From Paenibacillus alba (lineage in GTDB: Bacteria; Bacillota; Bacilli; Paenibacillales; NBRC-103111), in assembly GCF_013204855.1 (NCBI RefSeq), contig NZ_JABMKZ010000014.1, positions 98,928 to 162,927 of the forward strand: a stretch of DNA of 64,000 nt, given 5' to 3'. Position 1 is the stretch's first letter. Each line of letters begins with the position of its first letter. The notes beneath the pieces were generated by a model, which was not told the DNA's origin, made no database searches, and saw only the letters and a list, made by a program, of their open reading frames with translations. Both the position numbers and the translations under genes were made by a program. Below are positions 41,072 to 49,636 of this stretch, piece after piece.

Positions 41072-41205
41072 TCACTCACCTGAACCTATCATGGCTGAGT
41101 GATCAGGTCAATTAGAATGAATTTATAAGATCTATCAGTAATCCTGATAAAGGACTTTCGTCCTCAAAAGATAAGCTTTGATAGGCCTCCAGCCAGCTTA
41201 TCTTT
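41072..41205 (-). promoter_or_regulatory. Structured leader of cysJI
   Basis: On the minus strand an 11-bp perfect stem AAAGATAAGCT/AGCTTATCTTT (41167-41205) is followed by hairpins GGAC-GAAA-GTCC and TATCAG-GATTA-CTGATA. Nearer cysJ, ACCTGA and CACTC arms and their complements are ordered so that only one pair can form without a pseudoknot. The first stem may simply end the upstream MFS transcript. It does not match the SAM (S-box) or T-box consensus. Confidence 0.45.
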
Positions 41206-41261
41206 CGATCCGATGTCTGTCCAGCCTATTATAACAGATCGATATGTCTCGCTAAACCATC

Positions 41262-42434
41262 TTATTTGGCAGACAATTTGGCCTCGCGATTATGCCTAGG
41301 GTAGAAACTAATCATAGCTGCAGCTAATCCCAGCAGAAGCACAACTCCTGCCAACCATGGATGATACAAAAGTGTTGAAGTCGATTTCAACAAGTAGCCT
41401 CCCGCCCCAGCTCCAGCTGCCAAACCTACATGCACGAATGAAGTATTCAAGCTAAGAACAAGATTAGCGGATTGCGGGGCTTGCTGAATAAAGTAGCTCT
41501 GCACAGCAGGACCACTGACAAACATCGATAAAACAATAAAACCGATGAATACTAGGCTCAGTATCCTCGACTCTACACTTATTGGTAACAAGGCTACTGC
41601 AGTGATTTGAACAATTAAGCTTAAGGTAATCACACGGGCAGCTCCCCATTTATCAACACTGTACCCTCCCAACCTAGATCCGATGGCGCCAAAAATACCA
41701 AGTACAAGCATAATAAGGCTGATGGCAGTTGCTTTGATCTCCAAGACATCTTGCATGAATGGGGTCATATAAGTAAATACAATCGAGCTTCCGGATTCTT
41801 TGAAAATCGTAATGAACAGCCCGCTTACAATGGCGAAGCTGCCCAAGACTTTAATTTGCTTCATAAAAGAAATTGGCGCATCCCCTTCGATTTCCGGTAC
41901 AAGTCGATAGATGACAAAGGCAATCAATGCGCTCAGCACACTCAGCATGATAAAAATAGACTGCCAATTCAACCATTTCGATATTAGGATTCCAATGGGT
42001 ACACCCAAAATCATCGCCGTGCTAAATCCAAGAACGATGGTGCCAATCGCACTACCTAATTTCTCAGGAACAACTAGCCTAGCAACAGCGCCGAACACAG
42101 TGACGAAATAGACACCTGCACTCATTCCAAGTACCGCCCGGGATATCATTAATGGCACAATAGTCGTACTGAGGGCAGACAATAAGCTTCCTATAATAAA
42201 GACAAACAATGAGCCAAGCAATACCTTCCTACGACCAATTCGGGCTGTCAGAGCGACCAGAATGGGAGTTGCTATCGCAAAGGATAACGAATACGCCGTA
42301 ATTAATTGCCCGGCTAACGCTAAGGATATTTGCAGATCTTCAGCCATATAAGCAAGAATGCCAGACACCACCAATTCAGCCGTAGCTGTTAAAAATATCC
42401 CAATCGTAAGCACATAAATCGTTAATCGATTCAT
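41262..42434 (-). CDS. MFS transporter, DHA1 family
   Basis: About 390 residues, twelve membrane helices. Motif A between helices 2 and 3 reads GRRKVLLGS; ELVVSGILAYMAEDL follows helix 1, as in AraJ/PbuE/YdhP-type drug or sugar/nucleoside exporters. GTVSGP-like motif C appears as VLGVPIG. ATG 42434 is nine bases after AGGAGG; other in-frame ATGs lie in between. Divergent from an HxlR regulator that most likely controls it. Confidence 0.88.
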   Translation of the reverse strand: MNRLTIYVLTIGIFLTATAELVVSGILAYMAEDLQISLALAGQLITAYSLSFAIATPILVALTARIGRRKVLLGSLFVFIIGSLLSALSTTIVPLMISRAVLGMSAGVYFVTVFGAVARLVVPEKLGSAIGTIVLGFSTAMILGVPIGILISKWLNWQSIFIMLSVLSALIAFVIYRLVPEIEGDAPISFMKQIKVLGSFAIVSGLFITIFKESGSSIVFTYMTPFMQDVLEIKATAISLIMLVLGIFGAIGSRLGGYSVDKWGAARVITLSLIVQITAVALLPISVESRILSLVFIGFIVLSMFVSGPAVQSYFIQQAPQSANLVLSLNTSFVHVGLAAGAGAGGYLLKSTSTLLYHPWLAGVVLLLGLAAAMISFYPRHNREAKLSAK

Positions 42435-42533
42435 CCTCATCATCCTCCTCAACTTCTCTTGAATGTATTATAATGAAGAGGCATACTTTACGTAAGAAGG
42501 CAAATTAAATGGTCTTTATCCAAATATTTTGAC

Positions 42534-42556
42534 TACCTATACAATAGTAAGTAGGT
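42534..42556. promoter_or_regulatory. Candidate HxlR operator
   Basis: ACCTA and TAGGT with a 12-base spacer in the MFS/HxlR divergent region. Weak, based on symmetry and position only. Confidence 0.35.
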
Positions 42557-42565
42557 GAGATGAAC

Positions 42566-42904
42566 ATGAAAAACGTGCAAAAAGAAGAACACAACTCCTC
42601 TCCAATCTGTTCAGTACTGCAAATTTTAGGAGCCAAGTGGTCTTTCTTAGTCATTGCTGAACTGGCTAAGGGTCCAAGACGCTTCCAACAACTCCATCGA
42701 GATCTAGTCATCGTCAGGACGCAATCCTTAACCGATGCTCTTCGTCATTTGGAGAAAAATGGCATCGTCCATCGAGATGTCTTTCCTACTGTGCCTGTGT
42801 CCGTAGAATACTCATTAACAGAAAAAGGTGCGGATTTTCAATCTTCATTGAAGGAAATGGAAAAATGGGCACTTAAATGGGGAGATTCTACGCAATTCAT
42901 TTGA
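42566..42904 (+). CDS. HxlR-family winged-helix regulator
   Basis: 112 residues, the typical length. HxlR signature: CSVLQILGAKWSFLVIAEL, RRFQQLHRDLVIVRTQSLTDALRHLEKNGIV and EYSLTEKGADF. Cys at position 15 (PICSVL) matches the redox-sensing Cys of YodB/HypR-type members. Binds DNA as a dimer and responds to quinones, aldehydes or oxidants. ATG 42566 follows AGGTGAG. Divergent from the MFS gene. Its stop lies inside the -35 box of htpG. Confidence 0.88.
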   Translation: MKNVQKEEHNSSPICSVLQILGAKWSFLVIAELAKGPRRFQQLHRDLVIVRTQSLTDALRHLEKNGIVHRDVFPTVPVSVEYSLTEKGADFQSSLKEMEKWALKWGDSTQFI

Positions 42905-42929
42905 CATAATAATGTAACAATGTTATAAA
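42901..42929 (+). promoter_or_regulatory. SigA promoter of htpG
   Basis: TTGACA at 42901-42906, 17-base spacer, TATAAA at 42924-42929. A near-perfect vegetative promoter just before the CIRCE element. Confidence 0.9.
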
Positions 42930-42937
42930 ATTATTGA

Positions 42938-42964
42938 ATAGCACTCGAAGTAAGAGAGTGCTAA
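42938..42964 (+). promoter_or_regulatory. CIRCE element (HrcA operator)
   Basis: ATAGCACTC, nine bases, GAGTGCTAA: one mismatch from the consensus TTAGCACTC-N9-GAGTGCTAA. Places htpG under HrcA heat-shock control. Confidence 0.93.
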
Positions 42965-43027
42965 CGCCGTTCTAGGCATGAACTTATGAACATAGTCCAT
43001 CGTTCAAATTCGAAAGGAGATCTCCCA

Positions 43028-44908
43028 GTGGAAAAGAAACAATTTCAGGCTGAATCCAAGCGTCTATTGGAAATGATGATCAACTCCATTTACACCCAAA
43101 GAGAGATATTTCTTAGAGAGCTCATCTCCAATGCCAGCGATGCCATTGACAAAATTTATTACAAAGCTTTAACCGACGATGCGTTAGTTTTTGACAAAGA
43201 TAGCTATTTCATTAAAGTGGCTGCCGACAAAGCAAACCGCACGTTAACGATACGCGATACAGGAATTGGGATGACCAAAGAAGATTTAGAGAATAACCTG
43301 GGGATCATTGCGAAGAGCGGATCACTGGCTTTCAAGAAGGAAAACGAATCCAAAGACGGTCACAACATTATCGGACAGTTCGGTGTAGGCTTCTATTCCG
43401 CCTTCATGGTCGCTGATCTCGTAACAGTGACCAGTAGAGCCCTTGGCAGCGATGTGGCTTACAAATGGGAATCTACGGGCGCTGACGGGTATACCATCGA
43501 GACTTGCGAGAAAGATACCGTTGGTACAGAAATCGTCTTGAAGATTAAAGAAAATACCGAAGATGACAATTATGATGAATATTTGGACGAGTATCGCTTG
43601 AAGGCCATCATCAAAAAATACTCCGACTTCATTCGTTATCCGATTAAAATGGACATTGCCGGCAAACGACTGAAAGAAGGCAGTGAAAGCGAGTTCGAGG
43701 ATTACGAGGAAGAGCAGCATGTGAACAGCATGGTGCCGATCTGGCGCAAAAACAAAAGCGAGCTCACGCCGGATGATTATGAGAAGTTCTATAATGAGAA
43801 GCATTATGGCTTCGACAAGCCGCTGAAGCATATTCATGTTAGTGCCGACGGTGCTGTGGTTTATCAAGCGATTCTCTTTATCCCTGAAAATATGCCTTAC
43901 GATTATTACTCCAAAGAGTTTGAAAAAGGTTTGGAGCTTTATGCGAATGGCGTTCTGATCATGAACAAATGCGCGGATCTGCTTCCCGACTACTTCAGCT
44001 TCGTGAAGGGTATGGTCGATTCCGAAAGCTTGTCCCTGAACATCTCCAGAGAGATGCTCCAGCATGACCGCCAACTGAAGCTGATTGCCAAAAATATTCA
44101 AAGCAAAATCAAAGGCCAGCTGCAAAGCTTGCTGAAGGACGAAAGAGAGAAATACGAGCAGTTCTACAAGGCTTTCGGCCGTCAACTGAAATTCGGCGTC
44201 TACAGCGACTACGGAACCCATAAGGAAGTCCTGCAAGACCTGTTGATGTTCTACTCCTCCAAGGAGAAAAAACTCGTTACGCTGGATGAATATATCGCTA
44301 GAATGCCAGAAGATCAAAAGTATATTTATTACGCTTCCGGAGAATCGATCGAACGCATTGATAAGCTTCCACAAACGGAGATTGTTTCCGAAAAAGGCTA
44401 TGAATACTTGTATTTCACCGATGATATCGATGAGTTCGCGATCAAAATGATCATGACTTACAAAGAAAAAGAGTTTAAATCCGTATCCAGCGGCGATCTT
44501 GGCATTGAATCGGATGATAAAGAAACAGAAACCGAGTCCGACAAAAACGAGAACAAAGAGCTTTTCGAATACATGACGAACTTGTTGTCTGGCAAAGTAT
44601 CCAATGTGAAAGCATCCAAACGGTTGAAAACACACCCGGTCTGCTTATCCACAGATGGTGATGTCACCATTGAGATGGAAAAAATATTAAATGCGATGCC
44701 GAACAATCCGAATGTAAAAGCCGAGAAAGTGCTGGAAATCAACGTTCATCATGAAGTGTTTGCTTCGCTGAAGGACGCTCTTGCCAAAGATAAAGAGAAG
44801 CTGAACCTCTATACGGCTCTTCTCTACAACCAAGCGCTCTTAATCGAAGGCTTGCCTTTGCAGGATCCCGTAGAATTCACGAACGACATTTGTAAAATCA
44901 TGGTTTAA
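43028..44908 (+). CDS. htpG: Molecular chaperone HtpG (Hsp90)
   Basis: ATP-dependent cytoplasmic chaperone. GHKL nucleotide site: [37 protein letters not shown]. Middle domain has [14 protein letters not shown] and a C-terminal dimerisation domain follows. GTG at 43028 after AAAGGAGATCTCCCA gives 626 residues, the same as B. subtilis HtpG; upstream in-frame codons to 42986 lie outside the ribosome site. Single gene with SigA promoter and CIRCE, closed by a terminator at 44940-44990. Confidence 0.96.
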   Translation: MEKKQFQAESKRLLEMMINSIYTQREIFLRELISNASDAIDKIYYKALTDDALVFDKDSYFIKVAADKANRTLTIRDTGIGMTKEDLENNLGIIAKSGSLAFKKENESKDGHNIIGQFGVGFYSAFMVADLVTVTSRALGSDVAYKWESTGADGYTIETCEKDTVGTEIVLKIKENTEDDNYDEYLDEYRLKAIIKKYSDFIRYPIKMDIAGKRLKEGSESEFEDYEEEQHVNSMVPIWRKNKSELTPDDYEKFYNEKHYGFDKPLKHIHVSADGAVVYQAILFIPENMPYDYYSKEFEKGLELYANGVLIMNKCADLLPDYFSFVKGMVDSESLSLNISREMLQHDRQLKLIAKNIQSKIKGQLQSLLKDEREKYEQFYKAFGRQLKFGVYSDYGTHKEVLQDLLMFYSSKEKKLVTLDEYIARMPEDQKYIYYASGESIERIDKLPQTEIVSEKGYEYLYFTDDIDEFAIKMIMTYKEKEFKSVSSGDLGIESDDKETETESDKNENKELFEYMTNLLSGKVSNVKASKRLKTHPVCLSTDGDVTIEMEKILNAMPNNPNVKAEKVLEINVHHEVFASLKDALAKDKEKLNLYTALLYNQALLIEGLPLQDPVEFTNDICKIMV

Positions 44909-44937
44909 GCCTTGGCTTAGGTTTACATTTATCAAGT

Positions 44938-44991
44938 AAAAAGAACCTTGAATTCCATGTGAATGTACATGCGAATCTGGGTTCTTTTTTT
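44938..44991 (+). terminator. Rho-independent terminator of htpG
   Basis: AAGAACC with GGGTTCTT plus an inner CATGTGAATGTACATG stem, then seven T. Confidence 0.85.
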
Positions 44992-45014
44992 ACAATCCTC
45001 TTTTTACGGAGCCA

Positions 45015-45185
45015 TCATCCCTGAATATCGGGAGAAATATCCTTTTCATCGCAGCTTTTCATGGTTTCAACATTTGCATAGACATAGGCCAATAAACGAA
45101 CATGATCAATTCCGAGAGAGTAAGCAACCTTAACAATGTCTAACTCATAAGAAATGCTTGGAATTTGATTGGACTTGACGGACAT
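45015..45185 (-). CDS. Small hypothetical protein (56 aa)
   Basis: 56 codons from ATG 45185, with GAAGGATGG twelve bases upstream. Central helix-prone segment YELDIVKVAYSLGIDHVRLLAYVYANVET, then an acidic tail. Reads as a real small protein by codon use, but the ribosome site is not ideal and I know no relative. Divergent from the riboswitch-controlled gene, convergent with htpG. Confidence 0.5.
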   Translation of the reverse strand: MSVKSNQIPSISYELDIVKVAYSLGIDHVRLLAYVYANVETMKSCDEKDISPDIQG

Positions 45186-45264
45186 ATGCTTCAACCATCC
45201 TTCGAATAAATGTAATTAATGGATACGTGATCCGTAAATGTGATATAGTTTTGATACAAGCATG

Positions 45265-45366
45265 AATCGGTACGATAAAGGCAAAACCATTGAAAAGTGG
45301 TGACGCAAAGCTATAGGGACTAAATTGGCATTACCCAATGCTCAAAATGTCAGCCAGCTACCGGTA
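45265..45366 (+). ncRNA. Cyclic-di-GMP-I (GEMM-I) riboswitch
   Basis: Outer stem TCGGTA/TACCGG, then GGCAAAACC, the P2 hairpin CCATTGAAAAGTGG with a GAAA-type loop, the conserved GACGCAAAGC turn, and the P3 arm ending in CAGCTACCG. These are the class I aptamer landmarks in order. Just after it, CCTCC (45370-45374) is complementary to the GGAGG (45398-45402) that serves the next gene, so ligand binding probably controls translation. Sense strand leads to the 63-residue gene. Confidence 0.88.
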
Positions 45367-45411
45367 TAGCCTCCGTCCGATTCATAGAGAAGCATTAGGA
45401 GGAGATAAAAG

Positions 45412-45603
45412 ATGGTAGAAAAAATTATGGTAGATGGGACAATGAGTTTAGACGTTAAACAATTGATTGACAATTTGCATCTTCCGGAAGACGATATTCT
45501 GAATATGTTCTCCTTTAAGTTTGATAACAACATTCTGTCACCCGAGGAAGCGATTCGATTTATTCATTTTCTGCGAAGCGAGTTGGACAATCGTACTCAA
45601 TAA
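45412..45603 (+). CDS. Small protein under c-di-GMP riboswitch control (63 aa)
   Basis: ATG nine bases after AGGAGGAG. Acidic, soluble; beta-like start (VEKIMVDGTMSLD), then two helical parts (VKQLIDNLHLPEDDILNMF and SPEEAIRFIHFLRSELD). No known domain recognised. Being the only gene behind the riboswitch, and closed by a terminator at 45711-45750, it is an effector candidate for a motility/biofilm/sporulation switch. Confidence 0.8.
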   Translation: MVEKIMVDGTMSLDVKQLIDNLHLPEDDILNMFSFKFDNNILSPEEAIRFIHFLRSELDNRTQ

Positions 45604-45710
45604 AAGAATTATGCATCAAAGCATACAAAAATACAGTCGGTTGATGTCTGAAAAATTATTTTTTTTCAAACCTTGCTAAATCACGGAATGGCAGCATTTA
45701 CAGGGAATAA

Positions 45711-45750
45711 ACAAAAAAAGACAACGGATAATCCGCTGTCTTTTTTTTAT
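45711..45750. terminator. Bidirectional terminator
   Basis: AAAGACA-CGGATAATCCG-TGTCTTT with A- and T-runs, between the 63-residue gene and convergent nrdR. Confidence 0.85.
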
Positions 45751-45806
45751 TTTCTGTCAAATTTCGTGATTATATGTACAAAACGTATGTCGCTCAGCGC
45801 ATTCCG

Positions 45807-46265
45807 CTAATCGTTCTTTCCCAATATTTGCGTAAGCTCTTTCAAAAACATATTAATATCTTTGAACTGTCGATAGACGGAGGCGAAGCGAATGTACGCC
45901 ACTTCATCGACGGGATACAATTGCTCCATTACGATTTCTCCAATGCCCAAACTTTCAACTTCGGCATGAGCTGTGGTGCGCAGCTGCATTTCGACTTCAG
46001 ACACGACCATTTCCAGTCTCTCCATCGAAACAGGTCGCTTCTCACAAGCACGAATCAGGCCTCTCATAATCTTCTCTCGACTAAATTCTTCCCGACTTCC
46101 ATCCTTTTTAATCACAATAAGCGGAGTTTCTTCCACCATCTCAAAAGTCGTGAATCTTCTTGCGCATTTCTCACACTCGCGACGCCGACGGATTGATTTA
46201 TTTTCATTGGCTGAACGGGAATCAAGCACTTTCGTACCGGAATAGTCACAGAACGGACACTTCAT
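45807..46265 (-). CDS. nrdR: Transcriptional repressor NrdR
   Basis: Represses ribonucleotide reductase genes in response to dATP/ATP. Zinc ribbon: [17 protein letters not shown] and [15 protein letters not shown]-cone from about 47 on ([30 protein letters not shown]) . 152 residues, full length. AAAGGAGTGATAGCG precedes the ATG. Divergent from the SASP gene. Confidence 0.96.
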   Translation of the reverse strand: MKCPFCDYSGTKVLDSRSANENKSIRRRRECEKCARRFTTFEMVEETPLIVIKKDGSREEFSREKIMRGLIRACEKRPVSMERLEMVVSEVEMQLRTTAHAEVESLGIGEIVMEQLYPVDEVAYIRFASVYRQFKDINMFLKELTQILGKND

Positions 46266-46375
46266 TCGCTATCACTCCTTTCTCTTGGGTTTGCAGGATT
46301 ACCATATGTTACAAGTTATGAAGTTTGAAGTTCTGCGCACAATACTAGTACCAACCGACAAGGAGGTGAACAGAC

Positions 46376-46600
46376 ATGAGCGCAGGACAATCCCGCAGCA
46401 GCAACACTTTAGTCGTTCCTCAAGCTAACGCAGCGTTGGATCAGTTGAAATACGAAGTAGCTCAAGAGCTAGGTATCTCTATCCCACAAGATGGATACTA
46501 CGGTAATATGGCTACTCGTGACACTGGTGCCATCGGTGGTCACATTACTCGTCGCCTGGTACAAATCGCAGAACAATCTTTGGCTGGTCAATTCAAGTAA
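46376..46600 (+). CDS. Alpha/beta-type small acid-soluble spore protein
   Basis: 74 residues. Coats and protects spore DNA. Germination protease site in KYEVAQELGI, followed by GYYGNMATRDTGAIGGHITRRLVQIAEQ, the diagnostic SASP C-terminal half. AAGGAGGTGAACAG precedes the ATG. A forespore (SigG) promoter is expected; ACAATACTA near 46342 could be its -10 box. Shows the host is an endospore former. Confidence 0.96.
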   Translation: MSAGQSRSSNTLVVPQANAALDQLKYEVAQELGISIPQDGYYGNMATRDTGAIGGHITRRLVQIAEQSLAGQFK

Positions 46601-46635
46601 TCTTGAAGATTAGCTTCTGAATCTGCCAAACAGGA

Positions 46636-46685
46636 AGTATTGGACTTTAGGCCCCCAAAAGGAGCTAGTCCAATGCTTCTTTGTT
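46636..46685 (+). terminator. Possible terminator of the SASP gene
   Basis: TTGGACT and AGTCCAA ends with a 20-base partly paired centre, then GCTTCTTTGTTTTG. Overlaps the end of the convergent transglycosylase gene. Confidence 0.5.
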
Positions 46686-47285
46686 TTGTACGGATGCGGA
46701 GCTCTCCGAGCCCTCTGTGCCCCATCGGTCGGAGTAGAGGTTCGTATATTTCTCGTAATAATATAAGACACGCGAAACGTAATGACGCGTTTCTCCGAAT
46801 GGAATTTGATTAATATTCGCTTGGGAGCCATCCCAAATGTCATTTTGCTTCCACTTATTCACGTTACCTTGCCCCGCATTGTAAGCCGCAATCGTATAGA
46901 ACAGATTTCCATTGTAATGCTTATTGAGCCAGCTCAAATACCAAGATCCTAGATTGATGTTCACATCCACTTTCAGCAAATCTTCTGGCGCATGCGGTTC
47001 CAGATTCGTGGATTGCACAATCCACTCGGCTGTATCCGGCATAAGCTGCATAAGACCCAGAGCCCCTTTTTTGGACTCCAGATGATGCCTATAGTTCGTT
47101 TCTACGCGGATGATAGCGGCAATAAGAAAAGGATCTACCTTATGTTTCGCCGCGCTCTGCTTGATTTCCTGCTCAAAGTAGATGGGATACAGCTTTCTTC
47201 CTATAAAAGAGCTATTCATAAAGAGGACAAGCAGAAAACCAACAAGCAAAAGGGCAAAAACACGTTTTTTACGCAAAAACGTCAT
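46665..47285 (-). CDS. Lytic transglycosylase with SLT domain
   Basis: 206 residues: membrane anchor at about 6-25, then an SLT domain. Catalytic Glu in IIRVETNYR, ESKKGALGLMQLMPDTA, YLSWLNKHYNG and AAYNAGQGNV are the standard family motifs. Cleaves the glycan strands of the wall outside the membrane. ATG 47285 overlaps the coaE stop as ATGA, with GAGGAAGGGG upstream, so it is translated with coaE. Confidence 0.93.
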   Translation of the reverse strand: MTFLRKKRVFALLLVGFLLVLFMNSSFIGRKLYPIYFEQEIKQSAAKHKVDPFLIAAIIRVETNYRHHLESKKGALGLMQLMPDTAEWIVQSTNLEPHAPEDLLKVDVNINLGSWYLSWLNKHYNGNLFYTIAAYNAGQGNVNKWKQNDIWDGSQANINQIPFGETRHYVSRVLYYYEKYTNLYSDRWGTEGSESSASVQNKEALD

Positions 47286-47878
47286 GAGAGCCCCTTCCTC
47301 TGCCAAAATCGCTCCACCTCGGCATTGGTTTCTTCCCAAGATCCGCTGTTGTCGATAACAACATTCGCCAAGCTTCGCTTCTCTTCAATAGACATTTGCG
47401 CATGAATCCTGTTGTTAGCTTCCAGCTCCGTCAGCCCGTCTCTTTGCATAAGCCGTTCCAGTTGGATGTGACGGGGCACATATACGACCAAGACCTCTTC
47501 AAACATATAGCTTAAATTAGATTCTATCAATAAAGGGACATCAACGACAACAAGCTTATTCGGAAATTGCTTTTCGTAGGCTTCCATCTGTTCCCGCATT
47601 TGCTTTCGGATAGGGGGGTGCAATAAACTTTCGAGCTGTTTCCGCGCTTCTGTCTGACCAAAGATGATCTCGCCTAGCTTCTTGCGATGAAGAGAACCAT
47701 CTGGGTGTAGAACAGCTTGTCCAAAGTGGGCTGCAACCTGTTCAAGAACAGGGCTGCCGGGCTCGACAACATCGCGGGCAATTTGATCCGCATCTACCAA
47801 TAGAGCGCCGCGGCTAACCAGCATGGCACTAACCGTGCTTTTGCCGCAAGCGATTCCTCCTGTTAACCCGATATTCAT
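47282..47878 (-). CDS. coaE: Dephospho-CoA kinase
   Basis: Last step of CoA synthesis. P-loop GLTGGIACGKST, DADQIARDVVEPGSP, HPPIRKQM and VVDVPLLIES are CoaE signatures. 198 residues. ATG 47878 is eight bases after TAGGAGAG; the in-frame ATG at 47884 lies too near it. Lies between ytaF and the transglycosylase on the same strand. Confidence 0.95.
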   Translation of the reverse strand: MNIGLTGGIACGKSTVSAMLVSRGALLVDADQIARDVVEPGSPVLEQVAAHFGQAVLHPDGSLHRKKLGEIIFGQTEARKQLESLLHPPIRKQMREQMEAYEKQFPNKLVVVDVPLLIESNLSYMFEEVLVVYVPRHIQLERLMQRDGLTELEANNRIHAQMSIEEKRSLANVVIDNSGSWEETNAEVERFWQRKGLS

Positions 47879-47899
47879 GACCATTCTCTCCTAATTCGA

Positions 47900-48637
47900 C
47901 TATAACATTTTCAATAAGCCCATCAGAATAAGTACACATCCCGGGAGAATTGACAACTTCTTCATCCAATTCATCTCTGCGTAACGAAATCCAACTCTTA
48001 AGCCTAAGGCAATAAAAGAACCGCTGGAGATAGAGATCACCGAAGCCGTCATTAAAGGGACAAAACCAATTAAAGCCGCGCCAATCCCGGCACCAAAAGC
48101 ATCCAGTGATAGTGCAAGCCCCAACAGCGTCGCTTCTGAAGCCGAAATATTCCCGGATTTATCGACATCTGCAATCGACGGTGTTCGTAAAATTTGAATA
48201 ACAAGACCAAAGCGTTTCAATTCAATATTCAAAATCTCTTTTGTTCTTTGCAGTGTGTCTAACGGAATGAGGTCGGAAGCTTCAGGCGAATTTATATCTT
48301 GAGACGCTTGAATACCGCTCACAGATGCTTGATCCAACGTCTTCCCGGCATCTCGCTGCTCCGAGGACTTCTGTTGTCTCATTTGGACTAACGCCCAGAC
48401 GCCTATTCCAATCAAAATGAGCGCACCGATTCGCTGAGCAACCATCGGAGACATGAATGAGGACATCAGCACGCCAATTTGCATTGAACTGTAAATAATG
48501 ATACCAGACCACAGCGATATAATACCAATGGATAGAAACGGAATACGTATTTTGCGCAGCCCATACATCACACCAACACCGAAACCGTCTAGCGAAACTG
48601 CAAAAGCCAAAATGAGCAAAGAAAGTACAGGAAGCAT
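47900..48637 (-). CDS. ytaF: Sporulation membrane protein YtaF
   Basis: 245 residues with two groups of three membrane helices that repeat the motif LAFAVSLDGFGVG / LALSLDAFGAGIG, as in MntP/YtaF-type transporters, and a hydrophilic loop between. ALVQMR and ISASEATLLG surround the loop. Expressed during sporulation in Bacillus; ion transport is inferred. TAGGAGGGGTATT precedes the ATG. Upstream of coaE in the classical polA-mutM-ytaF-coaE order. Confidence 0.93.
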   Translation of the reverse strand: MLPVLSLLILAFAVSLDGFGVGVMYGLRKIRIPFLSIGIISLWSGIIIYSSMQIGVLMSSFMSPMVAQRIGALILIGIGVWALVQMRQQKSSEQRDAGKTLDQASVSGIQASQDINSPEASDLIPLDTLQRTKEILNIELKRFGLVIQILRTPSIADVDKSGNISASEATLLGLALSLDAFGAGIGAALIGFVPLMTASVISISSGSFIALGLRVGFRYAEMNWMKKLSILPGCVLILMGLLKML

Positions 48638-48738
48638 AATACCCCTCCTAAGAGTGTTACCCCGTAAACACGCGAAGTCAGCGGTGTTTATCTGGGCTAA
48701 GTACTCCTTATCATATGGAGAGGGTGCACTTCACGTGC

Positions 48739-49599
48739 CTACTTCTCTAACTTCTTTCGGATCCTCTGGCGTTTGAGTGGCTGACAGACGGGGCAAATAT
48801 GCGTGCCTCTGCCGCCAACGACCGTTTTGTAGATCTCTGTTCCGCATTTATTGCAGGCTTGCGACTGCCGGCCATAAATGTTCAACTGGTGCTGAAACAA
48901 GCCAATTTCACCTTGTCCGTTCACATACGATTTAATTGAAGATCCTCCGACTTCCACGGAATCCGCTAATGTCTTAATAATCGCAGCGTGAAGCAAAATG
49001 AGCTCCTTCTTGCTGAGCGACGATGCTTCCCTTTCCGGATGGATGCCAGCCAAAAATAGGGACTCGTCTACATAAATATTCCCGATGCCAACAATATATT
49101 CTTGATTCAGCAGCAGCGGCTTAATCTTCGTGGATCGATGAGCAATCCGGTCACGGAAAGCTTCGAAGGTAAAGCCTTCATCCAGCGGCTCCAGACCCAG
49201 CTTATGGAGCGGAGGCTGTGTCAGCTCTTCTCCTCTGGGGAATAGATGCATCGTTCCAAACTGGCGAACGTCTTTGTAGCGGAGCTCGCTGTCGTCTGTG
49301 AACCGGAATAAGACATGGGTATGCAGCTCGAGCGGATCGCTCGCGTCATACACCCCATATCGGCCTTCCATACGCAAATGAGAGACCATGACATAATCGG
49401 TAAGGATGAATCGCAGGAATTTCCCGCGACGCTCAATGGTTTCAATGGTTTGTCCTTGCAGCAGCACCTCAAAAAGCTGGATATCGTCCGGTTTCTGGAT
49501 AATGCGCGGCAATCTGACCTGAACCTGCGCAATCGTTTTTCCGGTGATTAAATTGTTCAGCGTCCGTTTGACTGTTTCGACTTCGGGTAGTTCAGGCAC
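48739..49599 (-). CDS. mutM: Formamidopyrimidine-DNA glycosylase
   Basis: Removes oxidised purines (8-oxoguanine, FapyG). After loss of Met the catalytic Pro is exposed: MPELPEVETVKRTL. Lys in RRGKFLRF, NIYVDESLF in the H2TH region, and the C-terminal zinc finger CNKCGTEI...CPVC are all present. 286 residues. GTG start after AGAGGTGAACATCT. Downstream of polA with a 38-base gap. Confidence 0.96.
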   Translation of the reverse strand: MPELPEVETVKRTLNNLITGKTIAQVQVRLPRIIQKPDDIQLFEVLLQGQTIETIERRGKFLRFILTDYVMVSHLRMEGRYGVYDASDPLELHTHVLFRFTDDSELRYKDVRQFGTMHLFPRGEELTQPPLHKLGLEPLDEGFTFEAFRDRIAHRSTKIKPLLLNQEYIVGIGNIYVDESLFLAGIHPEREASSLSKKELILLHAAIIKTLADSVEVGGSSIKSYVNGQGEIGLFQHQLNIYGRQSQACNKCGTEIYKTVVGGRGTHICPVCQPLKRQRIRKKLEK

Positions 49600-49636
49600 A
49601 GATGTTCACCTCTTTTATTGGTTGATTGTAAGAAGC

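Noticed and set aside
41067..41205. SAM (S-box) riboswitch before cysJ
   Set aside because: TTATC and GAGG elements looked suggestive, but the conserved AGAGGTGGAGGGA core and kink-turn are absent.
43322..44635. 437-codon minus-strand frame opposite htpG
   Set aside because: Long antisense frame caused by codon bias of htpG; Phe/Leu/Val-rich, no ribosome site, no domain.
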